Assembly (NCBI RefSeq): GCF_003688725.1 | Contig: NZ_REFP01000008.1 | Coordinates: 372,001-436,000, forward strand | DNA: 64,000 bases | DNA from: Thermoactinomyces vulgaris | GTDB taxonomy: Bacteria > Bacillota > Bacilli > Thermoactinomycetales > Thermoactinomycetaceae | Reading direction: 5' to 3' | Shown here: positions 14,874 through 23,015 of the stretch, piece by piece | Layout: the number at the start of each line of letters is the position of its first letter | How positions within the stretch are numbered: the stretch's first letter is position 1 | Notes under the pieces: model-generated | The model's database searches: none | Told to the model about the DNA's origin: nothing | What the model saw: the letters and a program-made list of their open reading frames with translations, nothing else | Made by a program: the position numbers and the translations under genes

Positions 14874-15644
14874 ATGATGGAGACAATTCAAGTGAAAAAA
14901 ACGGGGAAAACCGGATGGATCCGTTTTCACCGGCCGGAAGTCCGAAATGCAGTGAATCAGAAGATGATGGAAGAGTTGGAGTCCGTATGGAATGAATGGG
15001 AAAAGGATGAACAATTGCAGGCGGTTGTGTTTTACGGCGATGAGAAAGCTTTTTTATCCGGAGGCGATGTGGGGGAATTTCACCAAATGACCAAAACGGA
15101 AGAAATCCGGCCCGTCATGTTGCGGATGGGAAAATGCCTGGAACGGATTTACCAGTCGCATTTGCTTTCGATTGCGGCGGTGGAGGGGCCTGCCGTGGGA
15201 GGCGGGTGTGAGTTTGCCACCAGCTGCGACCTTTGTGTGTCTTCGGATTCGGCACGGTTCGGGATGATCCAGGTGAATTTGCATATTACTTCCGGGTGGG
15301 GAGGCGCCAGCCGGTTGATGAAAAAAATCGGACCGGGACGGGCCTTGCCGGTTTTGTTGTCCGGAAAAGTGATGGAGGCAAGAGAGGCTTTTGAGACGGG
15401 ACTGGTTGATCGGGTATGGGAGCGTGACCGGTTTTGGGATGAAGTCAAGCGGTTTGTTGATTCCCTGGTGAAAGGTTCTCCGGAAGTCACTGCCCGATAT
15501 AAATTGCTTGCCAAAGCAGTCCGGGAGGGCAAAGACACTGCGGAGCTTTTGCATCAAGAGGCGGAAAATTGTGCCGCTTTGTGGGAAAGCGAGAGTCACC
15601 ATCGGGCGGTTTCCGATTTTTTAAAGCGTACCCGCACGAAATGA
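14874..15644 (+). CDS. Enoyl-CoA hydratase/isomerase family protein
   Basis: A 256-residue crotonase-fold protein. The start is ATG 14874 (or 14877) after AAAGGATG. The oxyanion-hole segments SGGDVGEF and EGPAVGGGCEFATSCD are present, and the glutamate equivalent to hydratase E144 is in GGGCE. The position of the second catalytic glutamate (E164, usually in FGxPE) is Gln here (RFGMIQV). The usual LGxxPGxGG loop is replaced by NLHITSGWGG. A simple hydratase activity is therefore doubtful, and an isomerase, hydrolase or lyase activity is possible. It has no close operon partner. Confidence 0.82.
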   Translation: MMETIQVKKTGKTGWIRFHRPEVRNAVNQKMMEELESVWNEWEKDEQLQAVVFYGDEKAFLSGGDVGEFHQMTKTEEIRPVMLRMGKCLERIYQSHLLSIAAVEGPAVGGGCEFATSCDLCVSSDSARFGMIQVNLHITSGWGGASRLMKKIGPGRALPVLLSGKVMEAREAFETGLVDRVWERDRFWDEVKRFVDSLVKGSPEVTARYKLLAKAVREGKDTAELLHQEAENCAALWESESHHRAVSDFLKRTRTK

Positions 15645-15691
15645 ACAAAGGAAAACCGTAACTTCGATTTCTTTTATTTCGCCCTGCTGGG

Positions 15692-15721
15692 GTATACTTC
15701 TACATTCGGATGGTAATAAAA
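15692..15721 (+). promoter_or_regulatory. Candidate sigma-F promoter of rsfA
   Basis: GTATA (15692-15696), exactly 15 bases and GGTAATAAAA (15712-15721) match the forespore sigma-F pattern GYWTA-15-GGNRANANT, with one mismatch at the last position. rsfA is under sigma-F in B. subtilis. A TATACT at 15734-15739 could also serve sigma-A. Confidence 0.55.
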
Positions 15722-15824
15722 ATTAGTAGATCCATATACTATGATTTATATCAATTGCATATAGTAAGGATAAGGAAGTTGACCTTGTGTGAGAGGGGCT
15801 TAAGAGGGATAGGAGGTACGGTTT

Positions 15825-16433
15825 ATGGCAGTGAAACGCCAGGATGCTTGGACTCCTGACGATGACATGATTTTGGCGGAAGTGACTTTAAGGCATATCC
15901 GGGAAGGAGGAACACAATTATCCGCGTTTGAGGAAGTGGCCGAGAAGTTGGGGAGAACCCCGGCTGCTTGCGGATTCCGATGGAACAGCACGGTACGCAA
16001 AAAGTACGAATCCGCCATTCAAATCGCCAAGCAACAGCGGCAAAAAAAGTTACAGGAACGGGGCAAAACCGGTTACCGTTTCCGGCCGGATTCTTTGTCT
16101 TCCGAAAACATGGTTCAGTCCATCGATAAGATCATCCGCTTTTTGCGTCAATATAAAACGGAAGTGAGTGAACTGCAAAGGCAACAACAACAATTGGAAA
16201 AGGAATTGAAGGAACGGGAAAACCAGATCCGGAAGCTGGAAAAAGAAAACCAAGAGATGAAAGAACAACTGAATGATGTAAAGAGCGATTACCGTCTTGT
16301 CAATGATGATTACCGCACCCTGGTGCAAATCATGGAGAGAGCCCGCAAGCTGGCGATTCAAGGGGATGGGGAATTGCAAGACAAGAGCCGGTTCAAACCG
16401 GGGGAAGAATCCCTGGAGCAGATCGACAAGTAA
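15825..16433 (+). CDS. rsfA: RsfA-family prespore transcription regulator
   Basis: A 202-residue DNA-binding protein. Residues 1-60 form a Myb/SANT-like domain (DAWTPDDDMILAEVTLRHIREGGTQLSAFEEVAEKLGRTPAACGFRWNSTVRKKYE as separate segments), and residues 105-165 a long coiled coil rich in Gln, Glu and Lys. This is the RsfA/YlbO family, which modulates sigma-F-dependent genes in the forespore. AGGAGG precedes the ATG. ylbP follows on the other strand, matching ylbO-ylbP in B. subtilis, so this is the positional equivalent of ylbO. Confidence 0.9.
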   Translation: MAVKRQDAWTPDDDMILAEVTLRHIREGGTQLSAFEEVAEKLGRTPAACGFRWNSTVRKKYESAIQIAKQQRQKKLQERGKTGYRFRPDSLSSENMVQSIDKIIRFLRQYKTEVSELQRQQQQLEKELKERENQIRKLEKENQEMKEQLNDVKSDYRLVNDDYRTLVQIMERARKLAIQGDGELQDKSRFKPGEESLEQIDK

Positions 16434-16435
16434 AA

Positions 16436-16469
16436 AAAAGACCCGCATATTGAAACATGTGGGTCTTTC
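16436..16469. terminator. Bidirectional terminator between rsfA and ylbP
   Basis: AAAGACCCGCAT (16438-16449) pairs with ATGTGGGTCTTT (16458-16469) with one G-T pair. A-rich on one side and T-rich on the other. Confidence 0.85.
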
Positions 16470-16491
16470 CGTTTATGGGTGTGAAAATCCC

Positions 16492-16965
16492 TCAATCTTT
16501 TAAAGCGACCCCTTCCGGCAACCAGACATAGGGACTTTCGCCGCGGTCGCGTTCCGGGTGGTATTTGACGGGGATGAAGCCCATTTTTTTCCAAAATTCA
16601 TCCGTCCGGCAGCGGGCATTGGTTTTGACCGGCAATCCCAAACTTTTGGCGTAGGAGACCAGCGCTTTTCCCATGCCTTGTCGGCGAAACGGGGGTAACA
16701 CTTCCAACTTCCAAATTTCATAATAATCCTGAGCGGGTGAAAAATAGCGGTCATATTTGGCATCCACCCGGTATAAGCTGATTCTGGCCGCCAGTTTTCC
16801 ATCTTGGTATATGCCGTAAAAAGGGGAATGGCTGTTGTTTTCCACCATATTCTCTTGCAGATCTTCCAACATGGATAATTCCGGAAGTCCGAACTCATGG
16901 AATTGTTGGAATTCCTCGAATGTTTTATAATTAATTTTCAATCTTTCGACTTTTAAAGCATTCAT
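16492..16965 (-). CDS. ylbP: GNAT N-acetyltransferase (YlbP)
   Basis: A 157-residue GNAT protein on the minus strand. The start ATG 16965 follows AGGGGGC, and longer frames upstream add only unrelated residues. It shows VERLKINYKTFEEFQQF, ELSMLEDLQENMVEN, SPFYGIYQDGKLAARISLYR and the acetyl-CoA pyrophosphate loop RRQGMGKALV, all typical of YlbP. The acceptor is unknown. It is divergent from the leucine operon across a 161-base region holding a large palindrome. Confidence 0.9.
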   Translation of the reverse strand: MNALKVERLKINYKTFEEFQQFHEFGLPELSMLEDLQENMVENNSHSPFYGIYQDGKLAARISLYRVDAKYDRYFSPAQDYYEIWKLEVLPPFRRQGMGKALVSYAKSLGLPVKTNARCRTDEFWKKMGFIPVKYHPERDRGESPYVWLPEGVALKD

Positions 16966-17074
16966 GGTTCCTGCCCCCTGAATTTTTAAGATTTTTATTC
17001 TTGTTCCCCCTATTTTACCACAAAACTTTGATTTATTTGAGAAGGAGTAAAAACCGTTTTTGTAGAACAATTTA

Positions 17075-17103
17075 AAATATAATCATTAATAATGATTATA
17101 TTT
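17075..17103. promoter_or_regulatory. Perfect 29-bp palindrome between ylbP and yngH
   Basis: Arms AAATATAATCATTA (17075-17088) and TAATGATTATATTT (17090-17103) are exact complements around one central base. The left arm contains TATAAT (17078-17083), a possible -10 box, so a repressor bound here would block transcription. It resembles a 7-1-7 dyad, but its core (ATTA-N-TAAT) differs from Fur, PerR and Zur boxes. Confidence 0.7.
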
Positions 17104-17126
17104 ATTTTAGAATAAAGAGGTGAATT

Positions 17127-18464
17127 ATGTCGATAAAAAAGGTACTTGTTGCAAACCGGGGAGAAATCGCCTGCCGTATCATCCGAACGTGCCGGGAAAA
17201 AGGGTTAAAAACCGTGGCGGTCTTTTCCGAAGCGGATCAGGAAATGCCGTTTGTCCGGATGGCGGATGAAGCCGTCTGCATCGGTCCACCCCCGGTTCCC
17301 AAAAGCTATCTGAATATGGAAGCGATCTTGGATGCCGCTTTTCAAACCAAGGCGGATGCGATTCATCCGGGTTACGGCTTTTTATCGGAAAATGCCGTGT
17401 TTGCCGAAAAAGTGCAAGCCAACGGGCTGATTTGGATCGGATCGGATCCTTCCGTCATTTCGCGGATGGGCGATAAAGTCGTGGCCAGAAAAACCATGAA
17501 AAAAGCGGGAATTCCGGTCATTCCGGGCTCCGACGGTTTGTCCCGCCCGGATGACGCCGTCGCCGTGGCCGGGGAAATGGGTTATCCGGTTTTGGTCAAA
17601 GCAAGCGCCGGCGGGGGCGGAATCGGGATGCGAGTTTGTTTGAGTGAAGAAGAGCTGAAAAAGCATTTTCAATCGCTGAAAAGCCGGGCCAAGGCTTATT
17701 TTGGCCATGACGGTTTGTTTATCGAAAAAGTGATCTCTCCTGCAAGGCACATCGAAGTCCAAATTGCCGCAGACCAACACGGAAATGTGGTTCATTTGTA
17801 TGAAAGAGAGTGCTCGGTGCAAAGACGGAATCAAAAAGTGATCGAAGAGGGATTATCGCCGTCCATTCATGAATCCACCCGCGAAAAATTGAGAAAAGCG
17901 GCGGTCCAAGCAGCCAAAGCGGCACAGTTTACCGGAGTGGGCACGGTTGAATTTTTGGTGGATGCATCCGAACAATTTTATTTTTTGGAAATGAACACGC
18001 GCTTGCAGGTGGAACATCCTGTCACGGAAGCCATCACCGGTGTTGATTTTGTGGACTGGCAAATCCGGCTGGCGGAAGGAAATTGCTTGCCGCTAAAGCA
18101 GGAGGAAATTTCGTGCCGGGGCCATGCCATGGAGTTTCGCATCTATGCTGAGGATCCGAAACGTTTTTTGCCTTCGCCGGGTAAAGTGACCCGACTCTCT
18201 TTTCCCGAAGGAGAAGGTGTGCGCGTGGATACGGGGATTCAGGAAGGAAACGTGGTTTCGCCCTTTTATGATCCCATGATTGCCAAGTTGATTGTAAGCG
18301 GTTGCAGTCGGGCGGAAGTGTTGGAAAAAGCCGGAGAAGCTTTGCGAAAGTGTAAGGTGGAGGGGATCCAAACCAATCTTCCGCTCTTAAAAAGCGTGTT
18401 GGAGAGCGAACTGTTTCAGCAAGGGAATTATGATACGAAATTGATCCAAAACATTTTAAAATGA
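17127..18464 (+). CDS. yngH: Biotin carboxylase subunit of an acyl-CoA (methylcrotonyl-CoA) carboxylase
   Basis: A 445-residue ATP-grasp enzyme that carboxylates biotin using bicarbonate and ATP. Visible: the N-terminal KKVLVANRGEIACRIIRTCRE, the glycine-rich ATP lid KASAGGGGIGMRV, HIEVQIAADQHGNVVHLYERECSVQRRNQKVIEE, and EMNTRLQVEHPVTE with the catalytic residues. The first gene of five encoding the leucine degradation enzymes, as yngH is in B. subtilis. Biotin and carrier domains are not fused. The carrier is the next gene. A housekeeping AccC is an alternative from sequence alone, but the HMG-CoA lyase and carboxyltransferase neighbours favour methylcrotonyl-CoA. Confidence 0.9.
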   Translation: MSIKKVLVANRGEIACRIIRTCREKGLKTVAVFSEADQEMPFVRMADEAVCIGPPPVPKSYLNMEAILDAAFQTKADAIHPGYGFLSENAVFAEKVQANGLIWIGSDPSVISRMGDKVVARKTMKKAGIPVIPGSDGLSRPDDAVAVAGEMGYPVLVKASAGGGGIGMRVCLSEEELKKHFQSLKSRAKAYFGHDGLFIEKVISPARHIEVQIAADQHGNVVHLYERECSVQRRNQKVIEEGLSPSIHESTREKLRKAAVQAAKAAQFTGVGTVEFLVDASEQFYFLEMNTRLQVEHPVTEAITGVDFVDWQIRLAEGNCLPLKQEEISCRGHAMEFRIYAEDPKRFLPSPGKVTRLSFPEGEGVRVDTGIQEGNVVSPFYDPMIAKLIVSGCSRAEVLEKAGEALRKCKVEGIQTNLPLLKSVLESELFQQGNYDTKLIQNILK

Positions 18465-18474
18465 GGTGAGTCAA

Positions 18475-18687
18475 ATGGCCAAAGTGGAAGCGACCATGGC
18501 GGGAACCGTCATGCAAGTATTGGTGGCCGTGGGGGACAAAGTGGAGGCCGGACAGGATGTGGTGATTTTGGAATCGATGAAAATGGAAGTGCCGGTACAG
18601 TCGGAATATTCTGGCGTTGTCAAAGAAATCAAGGTGGAATCCGGTTCCTTTGTCAGTGACGGAGATGTTTTGATCGAGCTTTCTTAA
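18475..18687 (+). CDS. yngHB: Biotin carboxyl carrier protein, YngHB type
   Basis: A 70-residue stand-alone biotinyl domain. The start ATG 18475 follows GAGGTGAG. The biotinylation motif ESMKMEV carries the modified lysine at about residue 36. The beta hairpin sandwich (VEATMAGTVMQVLVAVGDKVEAGQ and GVVKEIKVESGSFVSDGDVLIEL segments) is complete. It carries CO2 between the YngH biotin carboxylase and the YngE carboxyltransferase, which flank it in the operon. Confidence 0.93.
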   Translation: MAKVEATMAGTVMQVLVAVGDKVEAGQDVVILESMKMEVPVQSEYSGVVKEIKVESGSFVSDGDVLIELS

Positions 18688-18716
18688 AAACTCTGATCCG
18701 AGGTGGCGTAATCCAA

Positions 18717-19646
18717 GTGGATGTCAAAATTGTGGAAGTCGGCTTGAGGGACGGGTTGCAAAACGAGCCCGTCACGTTGGCAACCGAAGTGAAGCAGGAA
18801 CTTATCGAGCGCTTGTTTCAATCGGGGGTAAAGCATCTGGAAGTGACTTCGTTTGTCCATCCCAAATGGATTCCCCAATTGTCCGATGCCGATCGGTTGG
18901 CTTCCGGTCTTCCCCGTTTGCCGGTGACCTATCGAGCGCTCGTTCCGAATCTGCGGGGGTTGAAGCGAGCCCTTGACACCCGCGTCGATGAGTATGCCGT
19001 GTTTTTGTCCGCGAGCGAAAGCCATAATCGGAAGAATATCAATAAAAGCATCCGGGACACGATTCCGGTTTTAAGGGAAGTGGTTCAACTCGCACACCAA
19101 CATGGGAAGAGGGTGCGGGGGTACGTTTCCACCGTCTTCGGATGTCCGTATGAAGGGGATGTTCCGCTTCAAAACGTGGTTCACATTTGTGAACAGCTTC
19201 TGGATATGGGGGTTTACGAAATTTCATTGGGCGATACGATCGGGGTTGCCGCGCCTCTTGAAGTGAAAAAACGGTTGAAAGACCTTTTGACAGCGGTTCC
19301 AGCTTCGAAACTGGCCGGTCACTTCCATGACACCCGCGGGACCGGATTGGCCAACGCCTATGTTTGTCTGGAAGAAGGAATTCACACCCTGGATACTTCC
19401 TTCGGCGGCTTGGGCGGTTGTCCGTATGCACCGGGAGCGGCGGGGAATCTGGCCACCGAAGACCTGGTTTACATGCTGAAGAGACAAGGTATCGACCCGG
19501 GAATCGATCTGGACCGGCTGTGTGAAACCAGCCTGTATGTGCAGAAGTATTTGGGAAAAACGTTGCCCTCCAAAGTGTTGCAAAGTTATGTGGCCAAGAA
19601 AAAAGAAAGCGGGGGAGGGAATGAAGATGGCACCGGTGGTCACTGA
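18717..19646 (+). CDS. yngG: Hydroxymethylglutaryl-CoA lyase
   Basis: A 309-residue TIM-barrel lyase that splits HMG-CoA to acetoacetate and acetyl-CoA, the last step of leucine breakdown. Motifs: VGLRDGLQNEP at the start, EVTSFVHPKWIPQ, GHFHDTRGTGLANA and the signature FGGLGGCPYAPGAAGNLATED with the active-site Cys. The start is GTG 18717 behind GAGGTGG. Its 3' end overlaps yngF by 20 bases. Confidence 0.93.
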   Translation: MDVKIVEVGLRDGLQNEPVTLATEVKQELIERLFQSGVKHLEVTSFVHPKWIPQLSDADRLASGLPRLPVTYRALVPNLRGLKRALDTRVDEYAVFLSASESHNRKNINKSIRDTIPVLREVVQLAHQHGKRVRGYVSTVFGCPYEGDVPLQNVVHICEQLLDMGVYEISLGDTIGVAAPLEVKKRLKDLLTAVPASKLAGHFHDTRGTGLANAYVCLEEGIHTLDTSFGGLGGCPYAPGAAGNLATEDLVYMLKRQGIDPGIDLDRLCETSLYVQKYLGKTLPSKVLQSYVAKKKESGGGNEDGTGGH

Positions 19647-20403
19647 GTGGAAAGAGCATACGGCCATTGTCACGATCAACCGTCCTGAAGTACACAATGC
19701 CCTGAACATGCCGGCACTTCAGGCATTGCAGTCGGCGATTGAAACGTTGACCGATCATCCGAAGGCACGGGCCGTGATTATTACCGGAGCCGGAGAAAAA
19801 GCTTTTTGCGCGGGAGCCGACCTCAAGGAGCGCCGCACGATGGATGACAGGGAGGTTCGCCGTTTTATCCGGTTGATTCGGGATACCTTCACCCGCATCG
19901 AACAAATGCCGCAGCCCGTCATTGCCGCCATCAACGGGTTCGCTTTCGGGGGCGGGACGGAACTGGCTTTGGCCTGTGATATCCGGATTGCCGAACAACA
20001 TGCGGTGATGGGGCTGACGGAAACGTCGCTCGGGATCATTCCGGGAGCAGGGGGGACACAGCGCCTTCCACGGTTGGTCGGAAAAGCAAAGGCAAAGGAA
20101 TGGATATTCACGGCACAAAAAATCACCGCATCCGAAGCGGAAAAACGGGGTCTCGTCAATGAAGTGACGGAGAAAGGAAAAGCTTTGGAGACGGCTTGCC
20201 GGTTGGCCGGACGAATCGGAGAAAATGCACCGCTTGCGGTCCGGCAGGCCAAGCTGGCCATTGATCGCGGATTGGAGACTGATCTCATGACCGGGCTGGC
20301 TCTGGAAACATCGGCTTATGAAACGCTGATTCCGACAAAAGACCGGCAGGAAGGGCTCAAAGCATTCGCAGAAAAAAGAAAACCCCGCTATACCGGGGAA
20401 TAA
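19627..20403 (+). CDS. yngF: Enoyl-CoA hydratase, probable methylglutaconyl-CoA hydratase
   Basis: A 258-residue crotonase. The start ATG 19627 is eight bases after GGAGG within GGGGGAGGG. ATG 19621 is too close. Both catalytic glutamates are present: the one in GGGTELALACD and the one 20 residues on in MGLTETSLG, followed by IIPGAGGTQRLPRLVG. The oxyanion segment is CAGADLKER. Its place between HMG-CoA lyase and carboxyltransferase points to hydration of 3-methylglutaconyl-CoA to HMG-CoA. Contrast the crotonase-like protein at 14874, which lacks the second glutamate. Confidence 0.9.
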   Translation: MAPVVTEWKEHTAIVTINRPEVHNALNMPALQALQSAIETLTDHPKARAVIITGAGEKAFCAGADLKERRTMDDREVRRFIRLIRDTFTRIEQMPQPVIAAINGFAFGGGTELALACDIRIAEQHAVMGLTETSLGIIPGAGGTQRLPRLVGKAKAKEWIFTAQKITASEAEKRGLVNEVTEKGKALETACRLAGRIGENAPLAVRQAKLAIDRGLETDLMTGLALETSAYETLIPTKDRQEGLKAFAEKRKPRYTGE

Positions 20404-20420
20404 ACCGGGAGGGATGGTTT

Positions 20421-21956
20421 GTGAAAGAATCCGTTGTCGGGCAATTGCGCAAAAACAAAGAAATCGTGCAAAAAGGGGGTGCCCCCAAATATCATGAAAA
20501 GCTGAAGCAACAAAACAAGCTTTTCGTGCGGGATCGATTGAAACGGTTGTTTGATGACGAATTTCAATTGGAAGACGGGTTGTTTGCCAACTTCATGGCC
20601 GGTGATCTTCCGGCGGACGGTGTGGTGACGGCGATTGGAAAGGTCAACGGCCAAACGGTTTGCGTCATGGCCAATGACTCCACTGTGAAAGCCGGTTCCT
20701 GGGGAGCGCGGACCGTGGAAAAAATCATACGAATTCAGGAGACGGCCATAAAATTGAAAGTCCCCATGATTTACCTGGTGGACTCGGCCGGTGCCCGGAT
20801 TACGGACCAAATTGAAATGTTTCCCGGCCGGAGGGGAGCGGGCCGCATTTTTTACAACCAGGTAAAAATGTCCGGAATGGTTCCGCAAGTCTGTCTTTTG
20901 TTCGGGCCTTCAGCGGCCGGCGGAGCTTATATCCCCGCTTTTTGCGATATTGTGATCATGGTGGACAAAAACGCGAGCATGTACTTGGGTTCCCCGCGCA
21001 TGGCGGAAATGGTGATCGGGGAAAAAGTTTCCCTGGAAGAAATGGGCGGAGCGCGGATGCACTGTACCGTGAGTGGATGCGGGGATGTGCTGGTTTCGTC
21101 GGAGGAAGAAGCGATTCAATCCGCACGAAAGTATTTAAGTTATTTCCCGGCCAACTACCAGACAAGCCCGGAGCCTGTTGAAGCGAAGGAACCGTCCCCA
21201 AAGGCGCGTCCCGTTTCGGAAATTGTCCCGGATCACCAAAACACTCCTTTTGACATGATGGAAGTGATTGAAAGCCTGGTGGATGAAGGGTCGTTCTTTG
21301 AGATCAAAAGCTTGTTTGCCAAAGAATTGATCACCGGATTGTCTCGGATTGACGGGCAGGTTGTCGGGATTGTGGCAAACCAGTCAAAGGTCAAAGGCGG
21401 GGTTTTGTTTGTGGACTCGGCGGACAAAGCAACCCGTTTCATCAACTTATGTGATGCTTTCCATATTCCGTTGTTGTTTTTGGCGGACGTCCCCGGTTTC
21501 ATGGTCGGGACGCAAGTGGAGCGGGCCGGGATTATCCGGCACGGAGCAAAGATGATTTCCGCCGTTTCGGAGGCGAGCGTGCCCAAAATCTCGGTCATTG
21601 TCCGGAAAGCATATGGCGCCGGATTGTATGCCATGGCCGGCCCGGCCTTTGAACCGGATTGTTGCCTGGCCCTCCCGACGGCACAAATTGCCGTGATGGG
21701 GCCGGAAGCGGCTGTCAACGCGGTGTACAGCAACAAAATCCGGGAGTTGGAAGAACCGGAGAGAACCCGTTTTGTCATGGAAAAGCGGGAAGAATACAAG
21801 CAAGACATCGATATTTACCGTCTGGCCGGCGAAATGGTGATTGACGGCATTGTGGAGCCGGATGAATTGCGGACGGAATTAAGCCGGCGCTTCGAGGCTT
21901 ATGCGAGCAAACAGCTTCAATTCAGCCAACGGAAACATCCCGTTTACCCTGTATGA
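20421..21956 (+). CDS. yngE: Acyl-CoA carboxylase carboxyltransferase (methylcrotonyl-CoA type)
   Basis: A 511-residue carboxyltransferase that moves the carboxyl group from carboxybiotin to an acyl-CoA. Two crotonase-like halves are seen: DSAGARITDQIEMFPGRRGAGRIFYNQ and GPSAAGGAYIPAFCDIVIMV in the first, FLADVPGFMVGTQVERAGIIRHGAKM and KAYGAGLYAMAGPAFEPD in the second. The start is GTG behind GGGAGGG. Last gene of the operon. A strong terminator follows at 21991. Propionyl-CoA is an alternative substrate for the family. Confidence 0.9.
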   Translation: MKESVVGQLRKNKEIVQKGGAPKYHEKLKQQNKLFVRDRLKRLFDDEFQLEDGLFANFMAGDLPADGVVTAIGKVNGQTVCVMANDSTVKAGSWGARTVEKIIRIQETAIKLKVPMIYLVDSAGARITDQIEMFPGRRGAGRIFYNQVKMSGMVPQVCLLFGPSAAGGAYIPAFCDIVIMVDKNASMYLGSPRMAEMVIGEKVSLEEMGGARMHCTVSGCGDVLVSSEEEAIQSARKYLSYFPANYQTSPEPVEAKEPSPKARPVSEIVPDHQNTPFDMMEVIESLVDEGSFFEIKSLFAKELITGLSRIDGQVVGIVANQSKVKGGVLFVDSADKATRFINLCDAFHIPLLFLADVPGFMVGTQVERAGIIRHGAKMISAVSEASVPKISVIVRKAYGAGLYAMAGPAFEPDCCLALPTAQIAVMGPEAAVNAVYSNKIRELEEPERTRFVMEKREEYKQDIDIYRLAGEMVIDGIVEPDELRTELSRRFEAYASKQLQFSQRKHPVYPV

Positions 21957-21971
21957 GAAAAAGGTTATGAT
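21943..21971 (+). promoter_or_regulatory. Possible promoter at the end of yngE
   Basis: TTTACC (21943-21948), 17 bases and TATGAT (21966-21971). It would start RNA just before the hairpin at 21991-22011, which then could act as an attenuator for panE. Confidence 0.35.
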
Positions 21972-21990
21972 AGAAAATGAAGACGTTTAC

Positions 21991-22020
21991 GAGCCATGAT
22001 CCCAATGGCTCTCTTTTTTT
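21991..22020 (+). terminator. Terminator of the leucine degradation operon
   Basis: GAGCCAT (21991-21997) pairs with ATGGCTC (22005-22011) and runs into eight T within nine bases. Confidence 0.85.
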
Positions 22021-22042
22021 AGCCAAAGTGAGGGATGAAACG

Positions 22043-22966
22043 GTGAGAATAGCAGTATGGGGAGGCGGAGCGCTGGGATTGTTATGGTCTGCACGCCTTG
22101 CACCCCGAACCGGTCCGTTTTTGCTGGTCACCCGTACGGCCGGTCAGGCCCGGCAAGTGAACAATACGGGAATCACCTTGACAACGTTGTCGGGAGAACG
22201 GAAAAAAATCCGGGTAAAGGCCCGGCCGGCCGGTTGGATCCGGGAAGACCCCCCCTTTGATGTCATTTTGGTGATGGTGAAACAACACCATTTGCCATCG
22301 GTTATTCCCCTGTTGAAAAACGTGATTCACCCGGAAACACAGGTGTTGTTTTTTCAAAACGGATGGGGCCACCAAAAATGGTTGGAACAGTTGTCTTCCC
22401 GTTGCGAAACCTATTTGGCGGTTACGACGGAAGGCGCATTAAAAAACGGCAATCATGTGAGGCATACGGGAAAAGGAACGAGCTGGATCGGCTCTTATCC
22501 CGATGGGGATAAAAAAACGTCGCCGGCACTCAGGTCTTTGCTGGAAACAGCGGGAAAAGACCTTCTTCAATATGATGAAGACATCCGGCAAAGGCTTTGG
22601 GGGAAGTTGGCCGTCAATTGCGTGATCAATCCGATGACTGCTTGGTATGAAATCCGAAACGGTGCGTTGTTACACCCCAAATATGATGCGGAAAAAGAGG
22701 GGATTTTAACAGAAGTGGCGGAAGTGGCGTCACTGGAAGGGATTTCGCTTCCGTTCCAGCAGATGTGGGAACAAATTCATGAGGTTTGCCGGCGGACTTC
22801 CGCCAATTTTTCTTCCATGCTGCAGGATGTGAAACACCACCGGCCGACGGAAATTGATTATTTAAACGGGGCGATTGTCCGTTTGGGGGCCAAACACCAA
22901 AGAAATTTGCCCGTCAATCAACTGTGGACCGGACGGATTCGGGAGAAAGAAAAGTTCATGATATAA
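22043..22966 (+). CDS. panE: 2-dehydropantoate 2-reductase (ketopantoate reductase), YlbQ/PanE
   Basis: A 307-residue NADPH-dependent reductase that makes pantoate for coenzyme A. The frame is open from 21977, but that part overlaps the operon terminator. The GTG at 22043 follows GAGGGATG and gives the standard N-terminus VRIAVWGGGALGLLWSARL (Rossmann GxGxxG-like). Other segments: VILVMVKQHHLPSVI, FFQNGWGH, LAVTTEGALK and KLAVNCVINPMTAW with the catalytic Lys and Asn. In B. subtilis ylbQ follows ylbP directly. Here the leucine operon separates them. Confidence 0.87.
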   Translation: MRIAVWGGGALGLLWSARLAPRTGPFLLVTRTAGQARQVNNTGITLTTLSGERKKIRVKARPAGWIREDPPFDVILVMVKQHHLPSVIPLLKNVIHPETQVLFFQNGWGHQKWLEQLSSRCETYLAVTTEGALKNGNHVRHTGKGTSWIGSYPDGDKKTSPALRSLLETAGKDLLQYDEDIRQRLWGKLAVNCVINPMTAWYEIRNGALLHPKYDAEKEGILTEVAEVASLEGISLPFQQMWEQIHEVCRRTSANFSSMLQDVKHHRPTEIDYLNGAIVRLGAKHQRNLPVNQLWTGRIREKEKFMI

Positions 22967-23015
22967 TGGGAAGAATGAAGACAATTATGGATAGGAGTAC
23001 TGTGGGGGGATTGGT

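Noticed and set aside
17075-17103. Fur, PerR or Zur box
   Set aside because: The dyad has the 7-1-7 layout, but its core ATTA-N-TAAT does not match TGATAAT, TTATAAT or TCGTAAT half-sites.
17074-17103. A sigma-E promoter for the yng operon
   Set aside because: An AAATATA -35 is present but the -10 lacks the CATA element at the right distance.
19039-20118. A 359-codon minus-strand frame across yngG and yngF
   Set aside because: Both plus-strand genes are complete; the reverse frame is a by-product of high third-position GC.
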